A DNA stretch of 64,000 bases from Gerris lacustris (taxonomy: Eukaryota; Arthropoda; Insecta; Hemiptera; Gerridae), in the NCBI GenBank assembly GCA_951217055.1, contig OX578278.1, positions 30,145,105 to 30,209,104 on the forward strand. Reading direction: 5' to 3'. Numbering within the stretch: the stretch's first letter is position 1; each line of letters starts with the position of its first letter. The position numbers were made by a program, and so were the translations under genes. Positions 49,585-62,858 of the stretch are shown one piece after another. The notes under the pieces were generated by a model that worked only from the letters and a program-made list of their open reading frames with translations, searched no databases and was not told the DNA's origin.

Positions 49585-50136
49585 AGAGGATTGATAAAAG
49601 ATATTTCTGATCCATAGCTGAAGGACTTATTTCTAAGTGCATCCTCAAATTTATCCACCAATTTCTACATTATTTCTTCTGTTCGGCCTATATTTTTTCC
49701 ACTCTATGAGAAAATCCACAGCGTAATGCCTGATTGAATTAAGCTCTTCTGCAGAAAAATAAAATTATGGAAATGAAGGTAAAATGATGGATTTATAAAA
49801 TTGTATGTTGCGTAATAAATTAATGGAACTTTAACTCTTATTTGAAAAAAACAAACCGTTTTAGGTTGTTATATTTAACTTTTACTTCCTGATAGCCTTG
49901 AGTACCTACAGACCTACATGCTTCTTTGTATTTCTATCGAGCCGAATGTTGGATCAGTTGGATTAATCAGATTTGGTTCTCTCAGCAATAGTTTAAATTA
50001 ATGATAAAAGTACCCAGTACACCGGGTAACTCTTGTGCTTAAAAATGGTTTGGGTGATTTGATGGAAATGGGTTTGGTTGGGTAACTTTTGTGCTTAAAA
50101 AGGGGGGGGGGGGTCCATCGTCGTGCCAGTGGTGCA
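49585..50136. other. gene-free tract
   Basis: No gene. An 11-12-base G run lies near 50102-50113, and the phrase GGGTAACT(C/T)TTGTGCTTAAAA is duplicated at about 50024 and 50080. Confidence 0.5.
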
Positions 50137-50164
50137 GCCCGTCCTCCATTCAAATATAAAACTG
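50137..50164. repeat. SINE target-site duplication, copy at the tail end
   Basis: GTCCTCCATTCAAATATAAA and flanks, 28 bp, repeated at 50538-50565 with one mismatch. The outer 4 bases overlap the SINE end, so the true length is 24-28 bp. Confidence 0.85.
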
Positions 50165-50540
50165 TTTTTTTTATTTTTTTAAAATTTTATTCCGGGGAGC
50201 TTTTACGCCCGAAGACGCAGGCCACTTAGGTGGGCCCATTGAACAAACCCGGGTTAGGAACCGAAATCTTCACACTCTTGTGAGGATATGGTCGTTAACC
50301 ATGACTCCCCTCCTGGTTGTAATACAACCAGGAGTGTCATCATCATGGTTTCCAGGCCGAAACCTGGTGGCGCCACTCTTTCGAGGAGCTTCCCATTTAT
50401 TTAAACAATGCTGGGTGGACATTGAGCGGGGGGCCTAGTCCGGGAATCGAACCCAGAACTGCAGTCACCTTCTGTCCCGGCTCGATGCTGCTTAACTTGC
50501 GTTTCGCACGGCAAGCGCTCTAGCCTCCGAGCCACAGGCC
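50165..50540 (-). mobile_element. full-length 5S/tRNA chimeric SINE, copy 4
   Basis: Reads leftward from 50540. The head starts GGCCTGTGGCTCGGAGG (A box at 50535-50515), then an anticodon-arm-like CTTGC/GCAAG stem, then TTAAGCAGCATCG (5S-like; the rest of the 5S segment is diverged here, with GGTGAC remaining), then the T arm GGGTTCGATTCCCGGA (B box at 50453-50442) and CTAGGCCC, which pairs with the GGGCCT 5' end to close a tRNA-like acceptor stem. The body of about 230 bp contains a 12-bp hairpin CTCCTGGTTGTA. The 3' end is A-rich (50165-50190). It is flanked by a 24-28 bp duplication. Expected transcription is by RNA polymerase III; mobilising LINE unknown. Confidence 0.88.
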
Positions 50541-50565
50541 CGTCCTCCATTCAAATTTAAAACTG
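50538..50565. repeat. SINE target-site duplication, copy at the head end
   Basis: Matches 50137-50164 with one substitution (A/T). Confidence 0.85.
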
Positions 50566-51480
50566 ATAGTTATACCGCTATTTTACTGAGATGTTTTAAC
50601 CAAATTTATCGTGGTTTGGGGCACACTCTCAAGATCAAGGGCGCAGGTTTTAAACCTATCTGGATTGGAATATTTTTTAAAGATACACACGTTCATTATT
50701 CCTTTTATTCCTGGAACCTTGGAGGTGCCACTGACCTATAAAAACTGTTAAGAGGAGGCTCTCCCCTTTACTCCTCTTCTCACTTTAACCTTAGCAACTC
50801 GCGTGCTAGAGGTAAGTTGGTCATCTTACTATACATACATTATATTTGGCACTGAGTACTTTATGTGTATTACAAAAATCGGACATGTTTATTATTTACT
50901 ACTTTGGACGTGTGAGTCGGTTTGCACACAACCTTTACCATTCCTAGCCCCTGAGCATCGTTTCTAAAGTGAATACACCTAAATGTCAGTAGTACGGGTT
51001 CGTTTTCGGCAAAGGTCGAACAATTCTACCGGAGGGAATTATCAACTGGGGGATTCACTTCCTTCTTTTTCATTCCGGGACACATGGGACGGGGGTTATT
51101 CATAACGTGAATAACGGCCTCGCAAGGAAAACAATAAACAGTCCGGGGACTTGATAAATAAAACAAGCATGTAACACTATCCTACCCGGACAATCAGAAC
51201 AACCCTCTTGGCGCAGGACATTAAATGAAAATACCAGTGACGTTTATAGATTGAGACTGGGTAATGGATCCACCTATGTAATGTCATATTAGTTTAGTTG
51301 AATTAATTTTCTACGACTTTATTAAATGAGATGTCTGTGCGAAACACTCACCATTAATATAATTATAGCCTATTAAGAATTTTAGATTACATAATATTAA
51401 CACAACACAGAAGTTGTTAAAAAACAACCGAAGCTTTTCTACCAAAAAAGAGAAGCCAAATTAGTGATTTTTTTTTACCT
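50566..51480. other. gene-free tract
   Basis: No gene. A strong pyrimidine-tract acceptor (to 50794) and a GTAAGT donor (50812) enclose 17 bases; see findings. Confidence 0.45.
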
Positions 51481-52440
51481 TTCCGAAGGTAACAGAATCA
51501 TTTTGATCATTCTGAAAAACGACATTTTTTCTCCTCATTCGAAAATTCCAAGACAAAGATCGGTTAGACATCTGGGAACATTTGTGATTTCATAACTGAC
51601 TGTCGTAGAACATTTTTGGGAACCAACGTATCTTAAATTATCCTTTTATTTGACCCACATATTTCTTAACCATCTAAGCCCATTGGTTTTTCTTTCACAT
51701 GCGCACCAGCCGTTGGGTCACGTTTCCCGGGGGAAAAACATGCGCATGCCCTAATACGATCTCAATATAGTCAGGTGTTAATATATAACTTAATGTAAGT
51801 TCAATATGATACAGTACCAGACTTTTGGTGTATCGACCTTTATACAACATGTAAATGAAGCAATTATTGTAAAAAATAATTTTGACGGATAAGAAAGAGG
51901 GGGAAGAATTAAATCAATAAAGGTGGTTTCATAGTCTGCGTTTTTTACGAGCTTCAGAATAATTAATTGGCTGTCATAACATGACGCGAGAAAGTTCATT
52001 CCAAAATAACTTTCTCATGTTAAAGGTAACCTGAATGAAACCTTCCAGTCCTATTCCCTCTTGTTTATATTTTTGAGTTTATTTTCCGAGTCATCCATTT
52101 ACATAGTAATTATTAAATACAGAATATGCACTTGTTTTTAATTTTCGAACCATCCTTTTAGAAAGTTAGTGTTGTATTTCAATTTTCAATAATAAATTCG
52201 GCTTTGTTTATAATCTAAACGGAACACTGCCCATGTGCACAAGGAAGGAAGGGCGGGGGAAAACACTCAGTGACGTCTCTATGGCTTCATGAATGTATTT
52301 TTATCCATATAACCCACACGCGCGTAATAAACTCATGTTATGAACCCACTTTAAGACTATCGGGACGCAGTAGCAATACTCGTACATGATAGTACGCGAG
52401 AAAGCTACTTGCCACACAGATTGCCAGACTATTTTTTTAT
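51481..52440 (+). repeat. dispersed repeat family D, copy G, interrupted
   Basis: Starts TTCCGAAGGTAACAGAATCA, continues with GACATCTGGGAACATTTGTG and CCCATTGGTTTTTCTTTCAC, and ends GAGAAAGCTACTTGCCACAC (about 52397). Roughly 400 bp of unrelated sequence in the last half suggests a later insertion. Confidence 0.7.
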
Positions 52441-54562
52441 CCTATCAGTGTTGTAAATAAGAAAAGAAAGATTGATTATAAATAGCTATACTGTTTGTTT
52501 TATTTGCAAGCCAACACATTAGTTTATTACAGGGTGGACGGTAAAGTCTCTTTCAACTTCAACATGTCATCATCGGTCTTGTGCATTTGGGTTTTTTTAC
52601 AATTGATTTGCCAGAATGATTACTTGAGAACATAACTAATGGTATCTAGTTAGGCCTGCAGTTACAGTTTGGTACATGGTTTAACTCTCATGGCTTATGT
52701 AGTGTTGACAGTGAGAGTACACATGCATGTTATCATATGTATACATTATCTCATAATGTATACATGTCATGTCAACATGCGCCTCAATTGTTAATTACCA
52801 GCCTCAAGCCTCAACTGCCGACAATCGCCATAATAAGCACATAAATTATAACGGGATAGCGACGAGGCTAAGATCACTCTGATTTCCTCTTGTTAGCATG
52901 TACTGTTGCCATTGTGAAGGAGTTGTTTGCAAATTATTATAAGGTACACATTCACTTGAATGTAAAATTTTTAACATATTGTAGGTATTGCAGATTCGGC
53001 TGCAAATAAGTCTCTTAAGTTTCAAACGTTAACATATTCTCGGATTGTATTTTTTTTAATTTAAAATTGTCATCTTTATTTCTTTCCTGGTTTCTAGCGT
53101 ACTTATCACGATATCTCTGAAATCACATGACTTATGAACATACAATTTTGTTGTTAGGTTCCGCTATCCCCCTAGGTGCTCGCTAAGAACTCTTTTTACG
53201 ATCCGCCCCTTAGATTCAAGATGATGTTAATTTATATGCAGAATTCAACATGAGGATATACCTATCTGGATCCAATTGCTCTAAAAGCTTGACATTTGGG
53301 AAGTTAGCTACTTTTTTTTATATAAACAACTTTTGCTATAAGGTTTTCTAATCGGCCATTTTGATTCTAAATGGTGACCATGTTGAAACCAAATCCTTTT
53401 ACTATAAGTATCACCACTTCTTTAAAACACTAAAATACTATAATTTTATTTGGTACGATAATTTCTATGATTATATTGAAAATCCAATCTGCCAAGATAG
53501 AATTTTCTCAAATTTTGATCCCTAAGAGGAGAAATACGGGCAAAGTAAAAAAGGGAAAGCCAAAAGTAGTGTAATGTAAGTACTTAACTAATATATGGTT
53601 ACAGATATACATTCAGTATGTTGTGTAGATTAAGGTGCACCCATCAGTTTTACGTTTTCAACTCATTATTTATTTTATGGAAGAACTGTTGTGAAAAACG
53701 TGATTCCCCCAAATATGGCATATGAAATATTCCCAATTAAGACCTATGTCATATTAAGGGTGCCTTTTCAACAATGCGATCTAATATTCAGCATTTAATA
53801 AATAAACATTAATTTCTTATAATTATAATAGATAACTATTTTACATTAATATACGAAGATAAAAACTAGATCATTGCTGTGATTTCATTTTTAAGGGGCG
53901 ATCATTTTTATCATCGTTTTTAGATTTTTTCCTTTTAAAAATTCTCAGAAGTCTTGGGTTAAATATTTAGTCATTGTAGCGATGGCTCATTATACTTAAG
54001 AAGTTAATCTATCACTAGGATTTTTTTGTGCTACAAAATTCGCTATTTGGAGGGGTGAAACCTATTGCCGAAAAACACTATGCCATATTAGGTGCCTTCC
54101 CCTACTTATGTAAATCGTACTTGGTTATTATTCGTTCGGATGACGTTTCAAATGGTAGAGGGTGGACTCGATTCGAGTTTGTCATCTGTGCGTGTTGTCC
54201 CTTGTAAAACAATAACGAAAGTTTTGAGGTTAACAATCGAAAGATAAATTATCTGAAATTATTGAGAAATTTTACATGGTGGGATGAAAGCCTGGTGAAA
54301 AGGACGAACCGCTTGTAGCCAAGGCTTCTACATGGCTAAATGAATAATGAATTAGAATGAATTATTAGGGGGAAGCCCGAGGAACAAGAGACACGGAAAT
54401 CAGAGCCATCTCGAGACAACGTTCCCAACAATAAACAGATCTCATAAATATTAGATAAAGATTCGAGCAAGACAAAGAGTCGGGTCCTTCTCCTCTAAAT
54501 AATTATAACACCCCGTTCTCTAATATCATTGAGGAAACTCTGTACAAAACACTGGGTTAGAC
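52441..54562. other. gene-free tract
   Basis: No gene. The phrases ATGTCATATTAAGGGTGCC (about 53746) and TATGCCATATTAGGTGCC (about 54079) are a diverged direct repeat, perhaps ends of an old element. One hairpin is listed separately. Confidence 0.45.
52737..52765. repeat. perfect 13-bp hairpin, 3-nt loop
   Basis: ATGTATACATTAT (52737-52749) and its reverse complement (52753-52765) around CTC. Confidence 0.85.
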
Positions 54563-54736
54563 CCTCTACCTCTAGCTCAGTCCACTAGCTCTTTTCTCTA
54601 GTACAACTTCACTACCACTAGATCTGTCCTCTTCATCTAGCTCTGTCCTCTATACACATCTAGCTCTGTCCTCTACATCTAGGTCATTCCCTTACCTCTA
54701 GCTCTTTCCTTTATCCCTAGCTCTTTCCTCTTTCAC
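54563..54736 (+). repeat. minisatellite, unit about 19-20 bp
   Basis: Roughly nine degenerate units of the form CTAGCTCTGTCCTCTACAT. Pyrimidine-rich on the plus strand. Confidence 0.85.
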
Positions 54737-55037
54737 TAAACGTAGTTTTATTATTATTTTGTTTCAAACAATAAGCAAATATTATTAATATATAGGGGTC
54801 AAAAAAATCTGCCTTACACACTCGACGAAGACTTTATCTTGATTATGATGCACTGTCTGAATTTAAATCCTATTAAATCTTATTTAATTTTTAAACATAT
54901 ATAAAAAGTGTTCTCTCTTGGTTTTTCCGACTTTTAGCTGAATTTGATTTATTTTCATAAATATCTCGGATACTAGATTTTCTTCTTAAAATGACTTAAT
55001 GGTTAGTATTTAATAAATGGACATACGGTAACTCTGT

Positions 55038-55310
55038 AATGCTGACATGTAGTCCCACAATGTTCACATGTAACACTATACAAATTTACACTACAATACT
55101 TACATGTAACACTACATAGCTCACGTGTAGCATGAAAATGCCTCTGTATATCACTGCAATGCTCATGTGTAGCATAACAATGTTCACATGTTTAACACTA
55201 CAATCTACAATGCTTACTTATAGCACTACATTGCTTCTATGAAGCATTACAATGCTCACTTGTAGTACTACAAGGCTTCTATGCAGCATTACAATGCTGA
55301 CATGTAGCAC
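55038..55310 (+). repeat. minisatellite, unit about 22 bp
   Basis: About a dozen degenerate units around CAATGCTCACATGTAGCAC, some with TTCTATG in place of TCACATG. Confidence 0.85.
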
Positions 55311-55561
55311 ACTTTTACTAGTTGATTACTAGCTGAAGAAGGTGGTAAATACACGATTTTTACTCACGAAACCCTGTATTTTATTAAATGGCTTTAATTG
55401 TAATACAACTTTTATACATTTTACACACCTATTTCCTCGTCATTTTATAGCTTGCCTGACCCTTTTAATTGTAAGTATGTCAATACGAACCCATCCAGTC
55501 ATGCCAATTATTAAATTAAAAAGACTCGTAACTTGGTAAGCGTGCATATCAAATTATGTTT

Positions 55562-55800
55562 TGGCTCCCTGGTAACTCATTGCTGACATTTACTCTTTGG
55601 AATCAGGAGGTTTCTGGTTCGATTCCCGACTCCGACAAAGAGCCAGACTTTCGTTTTTCACCCTCGAGGCGCTGGCTGAAAACCGATATTTAAGCGAAGT
55701 GGCGTCTATCCGGTTACGAATGTCATTATACGGCTTATACAAATAATCGAGCGACATGCTAACCCCGCCAATTACACATATAGTTGTTTAAGCCCTTTGA
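55562..55800 (+). mobile_element. tRNA-derived SINE (family E) or tRNA pseudogene
   Basis: GGCTCCCTGGTAACTCATTG gives an acceptor start and A-box-like D arm; GGTTCGATTCCCG is the B box; AGAGCCA could close the acceptor stem. The distance between boxes is slightly long. Following GC-richer sequence up to about 55800 (GAGGCGCTGGCTGAAAACCG) looks like a SINE body, similar to arthropod SINEs in general form. Confidence 0.55.
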
Positions 55801-56289
55801 CAGGCCAATGTTACGCCACATATATTATCTTTCTATATTAAAGAGAAGGGAAGACTCAACTATAGAACTAGTAAGAGATACAGATAGTCTCCCTTTTTTG
55901 TTGGAAAGGGATGATATCTCCTTCAACGGCTACCCAGCTCTTTTATTATAACATTTCATTTTTACTTCGCTCTGCTCTTTGTGATATATGCTTCCAATTT
56001 TTCTTACTTATTATATGTTTATGATAACAGGAAGATTTGACCTAAAAAAAGACGCGTTTTCTTCTAAATCGCATTCAAAAGTTATTTAACTTTGATTTTT
56101 TTTTTTTTTAATTTTCATTGGTTTATTTACTTCTATTAGTTTATTTATATCTGTTTAAACAACTATCAAAGATGAGTCCTATTGGAAAAAAAAAATACAA
56201 ATTCGCTAAGTTATAGATAAAATTTCATTTTTTATTTAAAATATAATTGCATAGTTTATCACAAATTATCTAATTGTGCTACAAATTGT
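55801..56289. other. gene-free tract
   Basis: No gene; AT-rich. Confidence 0.5.
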
Positions 56290-56765
56290 CAACAACATAC
56301 TCTAAAACTCTAAACTACTCGTCTGATTTTAATTAAATTTGGATGATAGGTCTTAGCCATTAGACCAATGTTGTTGATCCCATATAAGTTTTAACAATTT
56401 GGACCCATTGGTTTCTTTTCTCTTCTACAAGGACAAAACTCTTTTGTACTAACACCTATGTCATTAAAATTTATATATTTAAAAAAAAACCTATATTTTA
56501 AGAAATTTTCAATGATGGTTTGTTGAATGAAGCCTACATATGGTCCCATAATAATTTTAATAGTCTGCTAATATTGCTTAATTGATACTTTTATTCGTGT
56601 TAAAAAAACAACATTTTTGAGTTAAACAGTTAAAACAAATTGGGGATAAAATTAAATAAATGATACAATAATTGGTCGTAACTGCAAAACATCTTTAAAG
56701 TACGTGATTGGACTCGAGGAAGCTATTTGTTGCCACACTAATTGGAAGACTATCTTAATTTAAAA
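56290..56765 (+). repeat. dispersed repeat family D, copy H
   Basis: CTACTCGTCTGATTTTAATT, GACCCATTGGTTTCTTTTC, AACACCTATGTCATT, and the end GAGGAAGCTATTTGTTGCCA with a 2-base insertion (about 56716). Confidence 0.75.
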
Positions 56766-58362
56766 TGGAATGAATACCCATGAAACCATGAAATTTCCCC
56801 GTAGTAATACTTTTCGTACTAAGATTTGTCTTTGAACTAGTTAAACGGACTCATTTATTCCCTAGTAATTATTTATCTTTTATAGGATTAGGATACACTC
56901 CGAGTATTTGAATGCAGTAAAGTTTTGTTTTGCTTTCTAATGATTATTTGCATTACTTAAAACACCGTCATCTTCTTAATAGAAAACTCAAGTCATTCAA
57001 ATATTAAAAAAATATAAACGTTTAGATAATGAAACAAATAATTATAGTGATCGTTCTGCAGTAAAACGGAAATTGCTTTGAATTAAAATGCTGAAGAAAA
57101 GCGGTGAGGGAGATTTGTTGAGTTTTTAAAACGGGCTGCATTGGGCTGCTTGATAACAAACTCCCTGCTCGCCCCTAAATAACTCCGCTTCTTATAGAAT
57201 AGTTTAATATCCCTCCTTTAAAACTAATTTTTACCACTTTTCTTTCTTTTTATTTTTAGCTCCGTCTGAAAAAAGAAAAAAAAAAAAACCTCTGGCTTTA
57301 TTCCTGGAGTGGTAAATTTAAATGCAAATCGGGGCTATTACCATCCTAACCCTATGAAATTTATATATTTAACTAAATTTAAACAATATATAAATAATGC
57401 AAAGCGATATATATATATATATAATTTCTGTACATAGATCAGAATTACAACATTTGTGGATACTTTTTCTTTTTATACATTCTGAAAACCTAATCCAGCC
57501 TTAACTTTTTTCGGGTATATATGTGTGCTTATAGATACAAATTCTGGTACTTTTTTACTTGCTTACTTTTTACTTCTTTTACAAATTGCTCTGTAAGTTT
57601 ACCATAATTAAGTGCAACTTTTGTACCAAGGAAGTTGTGGAACCTATTCAGTGAATTGAGCCCTGAGTGAATAATATCAGTTTGTTTCTCAAATTGAAAC
57701 AACAAATTTGAATATAGTCCACTTATTTGTTTCTCGCACTTACATTTTCTTTTGGAAGTTTTCCGTCTACATTATCTGTTTAAAACAAACCGTTGTTGGA
57801 ATTTTCGGATCTTTTGCAAAAAAATCGGCGAATAGAATAGAAATATAAATTTCCTTTATTTAATACAATGTTATAATTTTTATTTAAATGCAATTCTTTT
57901 GGCGAAGGAGTCTTTAAAAGTTGAAGTAAGGAGATGGGTGTTGCTTTGTGCAGGTTTAGTCTGGCGTCACGGTGTTCTGGCTAGTAGTCGGTTTGATGTG
58001 TTGGTTTCATTAGGAAATGTTATATTTCTATGTTCAGATAGAGTCTATTAGTGCCTCATCTGAAACCCTTTTTATCGATCTAATGTGTTCGTATGTTTCT
58101 ACCAATGTGTGAGTGTGGTTTTTATGTATGCATAAATTCTCTTATCTTTCATTTTCGCAGCCACTCTTTCCTCCCTCTCTCCTTGCGCCCACCCGCCCCC
58201 TGACCCTTCCCAGCCCCCCACTTAATCTCATTTTTATTACTCCCCCCCCCCAAAAAAAATGTAAAAATATGAAAATAATGGTTGCATTAACTAGATTTAT
58301 TACGAATCTGATATCATTCTAATATTATACTCTACCCGGTCCCACATTCTCAAATGTTTTTT
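56766..58362. other. gene-free tract
   Basis: No gene. A pyrimidine-rich stretch with C runs lies at 58140-58250. Confidence 0.5.
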
Positions 58363-60168
<1,806 letters not shown>

Positions 60169-60337
60169 CCAAAAACCACTTGTGTGGTAAAAAAAAACAC
60201 CCCGCCAAGTCTGTGGTCCAAAAAAGCTGTGAAATCAACTTTCTGTCCCGCCAAGTGATGTTGGCACTTTCTCCTGACCCAACACTGTCAACTTAGATAC
60301 TTATCAGCTTCTTCTCCTTGGCGGTGTGCCTGCAGTA

Positions 60338-60736
60338 CTACCCAAAGTTAACTTGTTGTATTCCACGCATCCTCTGCAAAGAAAGTAGTAGTTGCATGGG
60401 GTCATTCATTGAAAGCTTAATTTGTATGTTACTTTTTTCTTCTTCTATTTTATTTGCTTTTTGATAGTGGGAAAGATTTACAGCAATGATCATTGTGGCA
60501 TCGAGAAGAAGGCTCTTCTCGATGCCACTTTTAACAACACTGTTAAAAGGCTTTCCTCTCCAATATGCGCCTGCATAAATTAGATCTAGTTGTCTAGAAC
60601 TAAGACTATGAAGTGAAAAACTATCTTTCCACACAAACATCATGTGGCAAACGTGAAGTTCAAACAAGAAATTGTATTGGTGTTTGAAGAATATTAAAAT
60701 TCCAGTTTCTGGATGAACTTCTGAATGGCATGTCAC
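60338..60736 (-). CDS. open frame filling the interior of the TIR element
   Basis: 132 codons (minus strand) starting MTCHSEVHPETGILIF, spanning almost exactly the space between the two TIRs. Composition is fairly normal (Cys, His, Trp, Arg present) for such an AT-rich region, with LSLQRMRGIQQ near the end. I recognise no domain and see no catalytic triad. It may be a remnant of a transposase or chance; the inner hairpin lies within it. Confidence 0.3.
   Translation of the reverse strand: MTCHSEVHPETGILIFFKHQYNFLFELHVCHMMFVWKDSFSLHSLSSRQLDLIYAGAYWRGKPFNSVVKSGIEKSLLLDATMIIAVNLSHYQKANKIEEEKSNIQIKLSMNDPMQLLLSLQRMRGIQQVNFG
60495..60528. repeat. perfect 15-bp hairpin, 4-nt loop
   Basis: GTGGCATCGAGAAGA (60495-60509) and its reverse complement (60514-60528) around AGGC. 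Immediately to the right TTTTAACA/TGTTAAAA forms a second 8-bp hairpin (about 60529-60548). Confidence 0.92.
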
Positions 60737-60896
60737 ACCACACCGCCAAGGAGAAGAAGCTGATAAGTATCTAAGTTGACAGTGTTGGGTCAGGAGAAAG
60801 TGCCAACAATCACTTGGCGGGACAGAAAGTTGATTTCACAACTTTTTTGGACCACACACTTGACGGGGTGTTTTTTACCACACAAGTGGTTTTTGG

Positions 60897-62858
60897 TCAG
60901 ATATTCATTTGTGGTTAAATTATTGGATCTAATCAAAGGTGCAAACTACCAAGAATAATCTTCAACTGATCTAATTATATTAGTGTACTTTTTTGTTGTT
61001 GAGAAATAGACATTTAGGCCTAAATGTATTTATCAATTTGGTTCGGAGGGATGATTATTCTGATCACGTAACGCCTGCCCAGATAAGAGATTCTTTTCTT
61101 ACTCTGGAAAGACTACAAACTACTGCGAGACCTTAAAATTTGTAAATCTATCAAAATCCAATGTCTGCACTAACGCTATACTTTTTCTTTATGATAGATA
61201 AATGTCGTATATTATAAGAAATTAAACAATAGAATAAACTGATCATGCCATCAAAATGGCCATATTTTGATTTTAGTATCTTTAAAAATATATTAATAAA
61301 TTATTAGTATACTTAGAGAGAATGTGATTAGATTATTAATATACTTAGAGAATATGTGATTTAATGTGTAATGAACTAGGTGAATATATGATTAAATGAT
61401 TAGCATATGTACTTGATGAACATACGAGCACACGAGGTTGATGTGAAACTATGCTTTTATTACTGGTGTTTCCCGGCAAGGTTTCACCATTCCTACAATA
61501 AATAACCTGCCGCTGTTAAATCGAAACCGACAATATGGTTTAAAATTAAACTGATCAATATACTCTTTTAGTTTTATTTAGCTCGAGTAAGTAGCACAAA
61601 ACTACCAATTTAGAGGCGAATTGCAGGGTTATAGTTATCGTTTGTTATACATTTTGTGCATAGCTTGCACAATAAACAAAATTCCACGATAGATGGGTGC
61701 TATCCCGGTATGTTTATAAGCTGCGTAAGACTTGCCCGGTGTCTAGATTGTGCATATGTAACCAAAGCCATGTTAATATTAATACACGATGTTAGTTTAA
61801 TGCGTAAGTCCAGTGTTTAGAATGGTTGTTGTGGGATTCACACTTCATCCGGTCTTTATTACAGAAGAAAGAATAAAAATATTAGTTTCTATTGTTGAAC
61901 TAGCCGAGAGGGTTTTGTCACTGGAATTAAATTCCTCTTGACTTTTCCATTTTAATGAGAAATCCTTGCTTTGCCATTTAAATTTCTGGCCTTATTAGAA
62001 CAGAGAGGAAGCCACGGCGTTTCTCCTCTCTAGGCCTTTTCAAGGAACAAAAGGCGGAACACTTTGGGAAAACAAGGTGACTGTTTCGCCACTCCCTTGA
62101 AAAAGGTACTTTAGAATATACTTTTTTGCTTTTAATTATAATGTTATTTAATGACATTGGATGCGGGGAGCTTGGTAGACGAAGAGTCCGCGGCCGACCC
62201 GAGTCTAACGGGTAATTCTCGCTATAATATGCAATTAAGGTTAAACGTAATTCCGAGGTTAAGGATTAAATACTGATGCAATTTAAGTAACAATAGCTAA
62301 TTAAGCCCCGGGGGCTTAGAGCGTGAGGGAGGGGGCTTAAGGTCCTTGTAATTTAAAGGGCGCGTCTTAGAAGGCTTTCCTTTATTAGGATGTCTAAACT
62401 GTCGGGGGAGGAAGCGGCCAACCTAGTCTCCTTGGGTCCTTTTGTTATCCGTATCGCTCCAAACACTTCCTGTCGTTCCTTAAATAAATACACCGTTACA
62501 GTGAGCCATCTCACTCCTTCGCCTTTTTTCTTCTTTCCGTTGTTTAGAGAACTTTCGTCTCTCGGAGAATCTGAAACGGAAGGTAAAAACTCCACCTTTA
62601 TTCTTTGAGAAATACCAATTACCTTTTGAAGCCATAACGATATTTTTCAGTTTCACCCCCCAGTAAAGGCAGGAATTCGTATATATTTATTAATATCATA
62701 TAAGAAATATTGGTTGTTTGTTATTACATATTATAGTTAACGTCTTACGTGTTTACGGTGTTTGACGCTGACGTGTGTTTATTTTATTTAATGTCAAGAA
62801 AATAACAAAATAACAGTTTTACATTTTTGACAAAAATTTCAGTATAATATTTGACAAA
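60897..62858. other. upstream region of the terminal gene
   Basis: No coding region supported. At 62160-62600 the sequence is less AT-rich; short open frames on both strands there lack known domains. ACAAAAATTTCAG ending at 62842 is a plausible 3' splice site 16 bases before the start codon of the next gene, suggesting an intron in its 5' UTR. Confidence 0.4.

Larger units (their letters stand above)
60169..60896. mobile_element. 728-bp element with TIRs of about 160 bp
   Basis: The left arm 60169-60328 begins CCAAAAACCACTTGTGTGG; the right arm 60739-60896 is its reverse complement at about 95% or better (small indels and substitutions). The arms contain CCCCGCCAAGT and CCTTGGCGGTGTG. The internal 410 bp holds an open frame on the minus strand and two adjacent hairpins. 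No obvious target duplication could be read at the ends. Size and long TIRs suggest a non-autonomous DNA transposon; the superfamily is not recognised. Confidence 0.88.
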
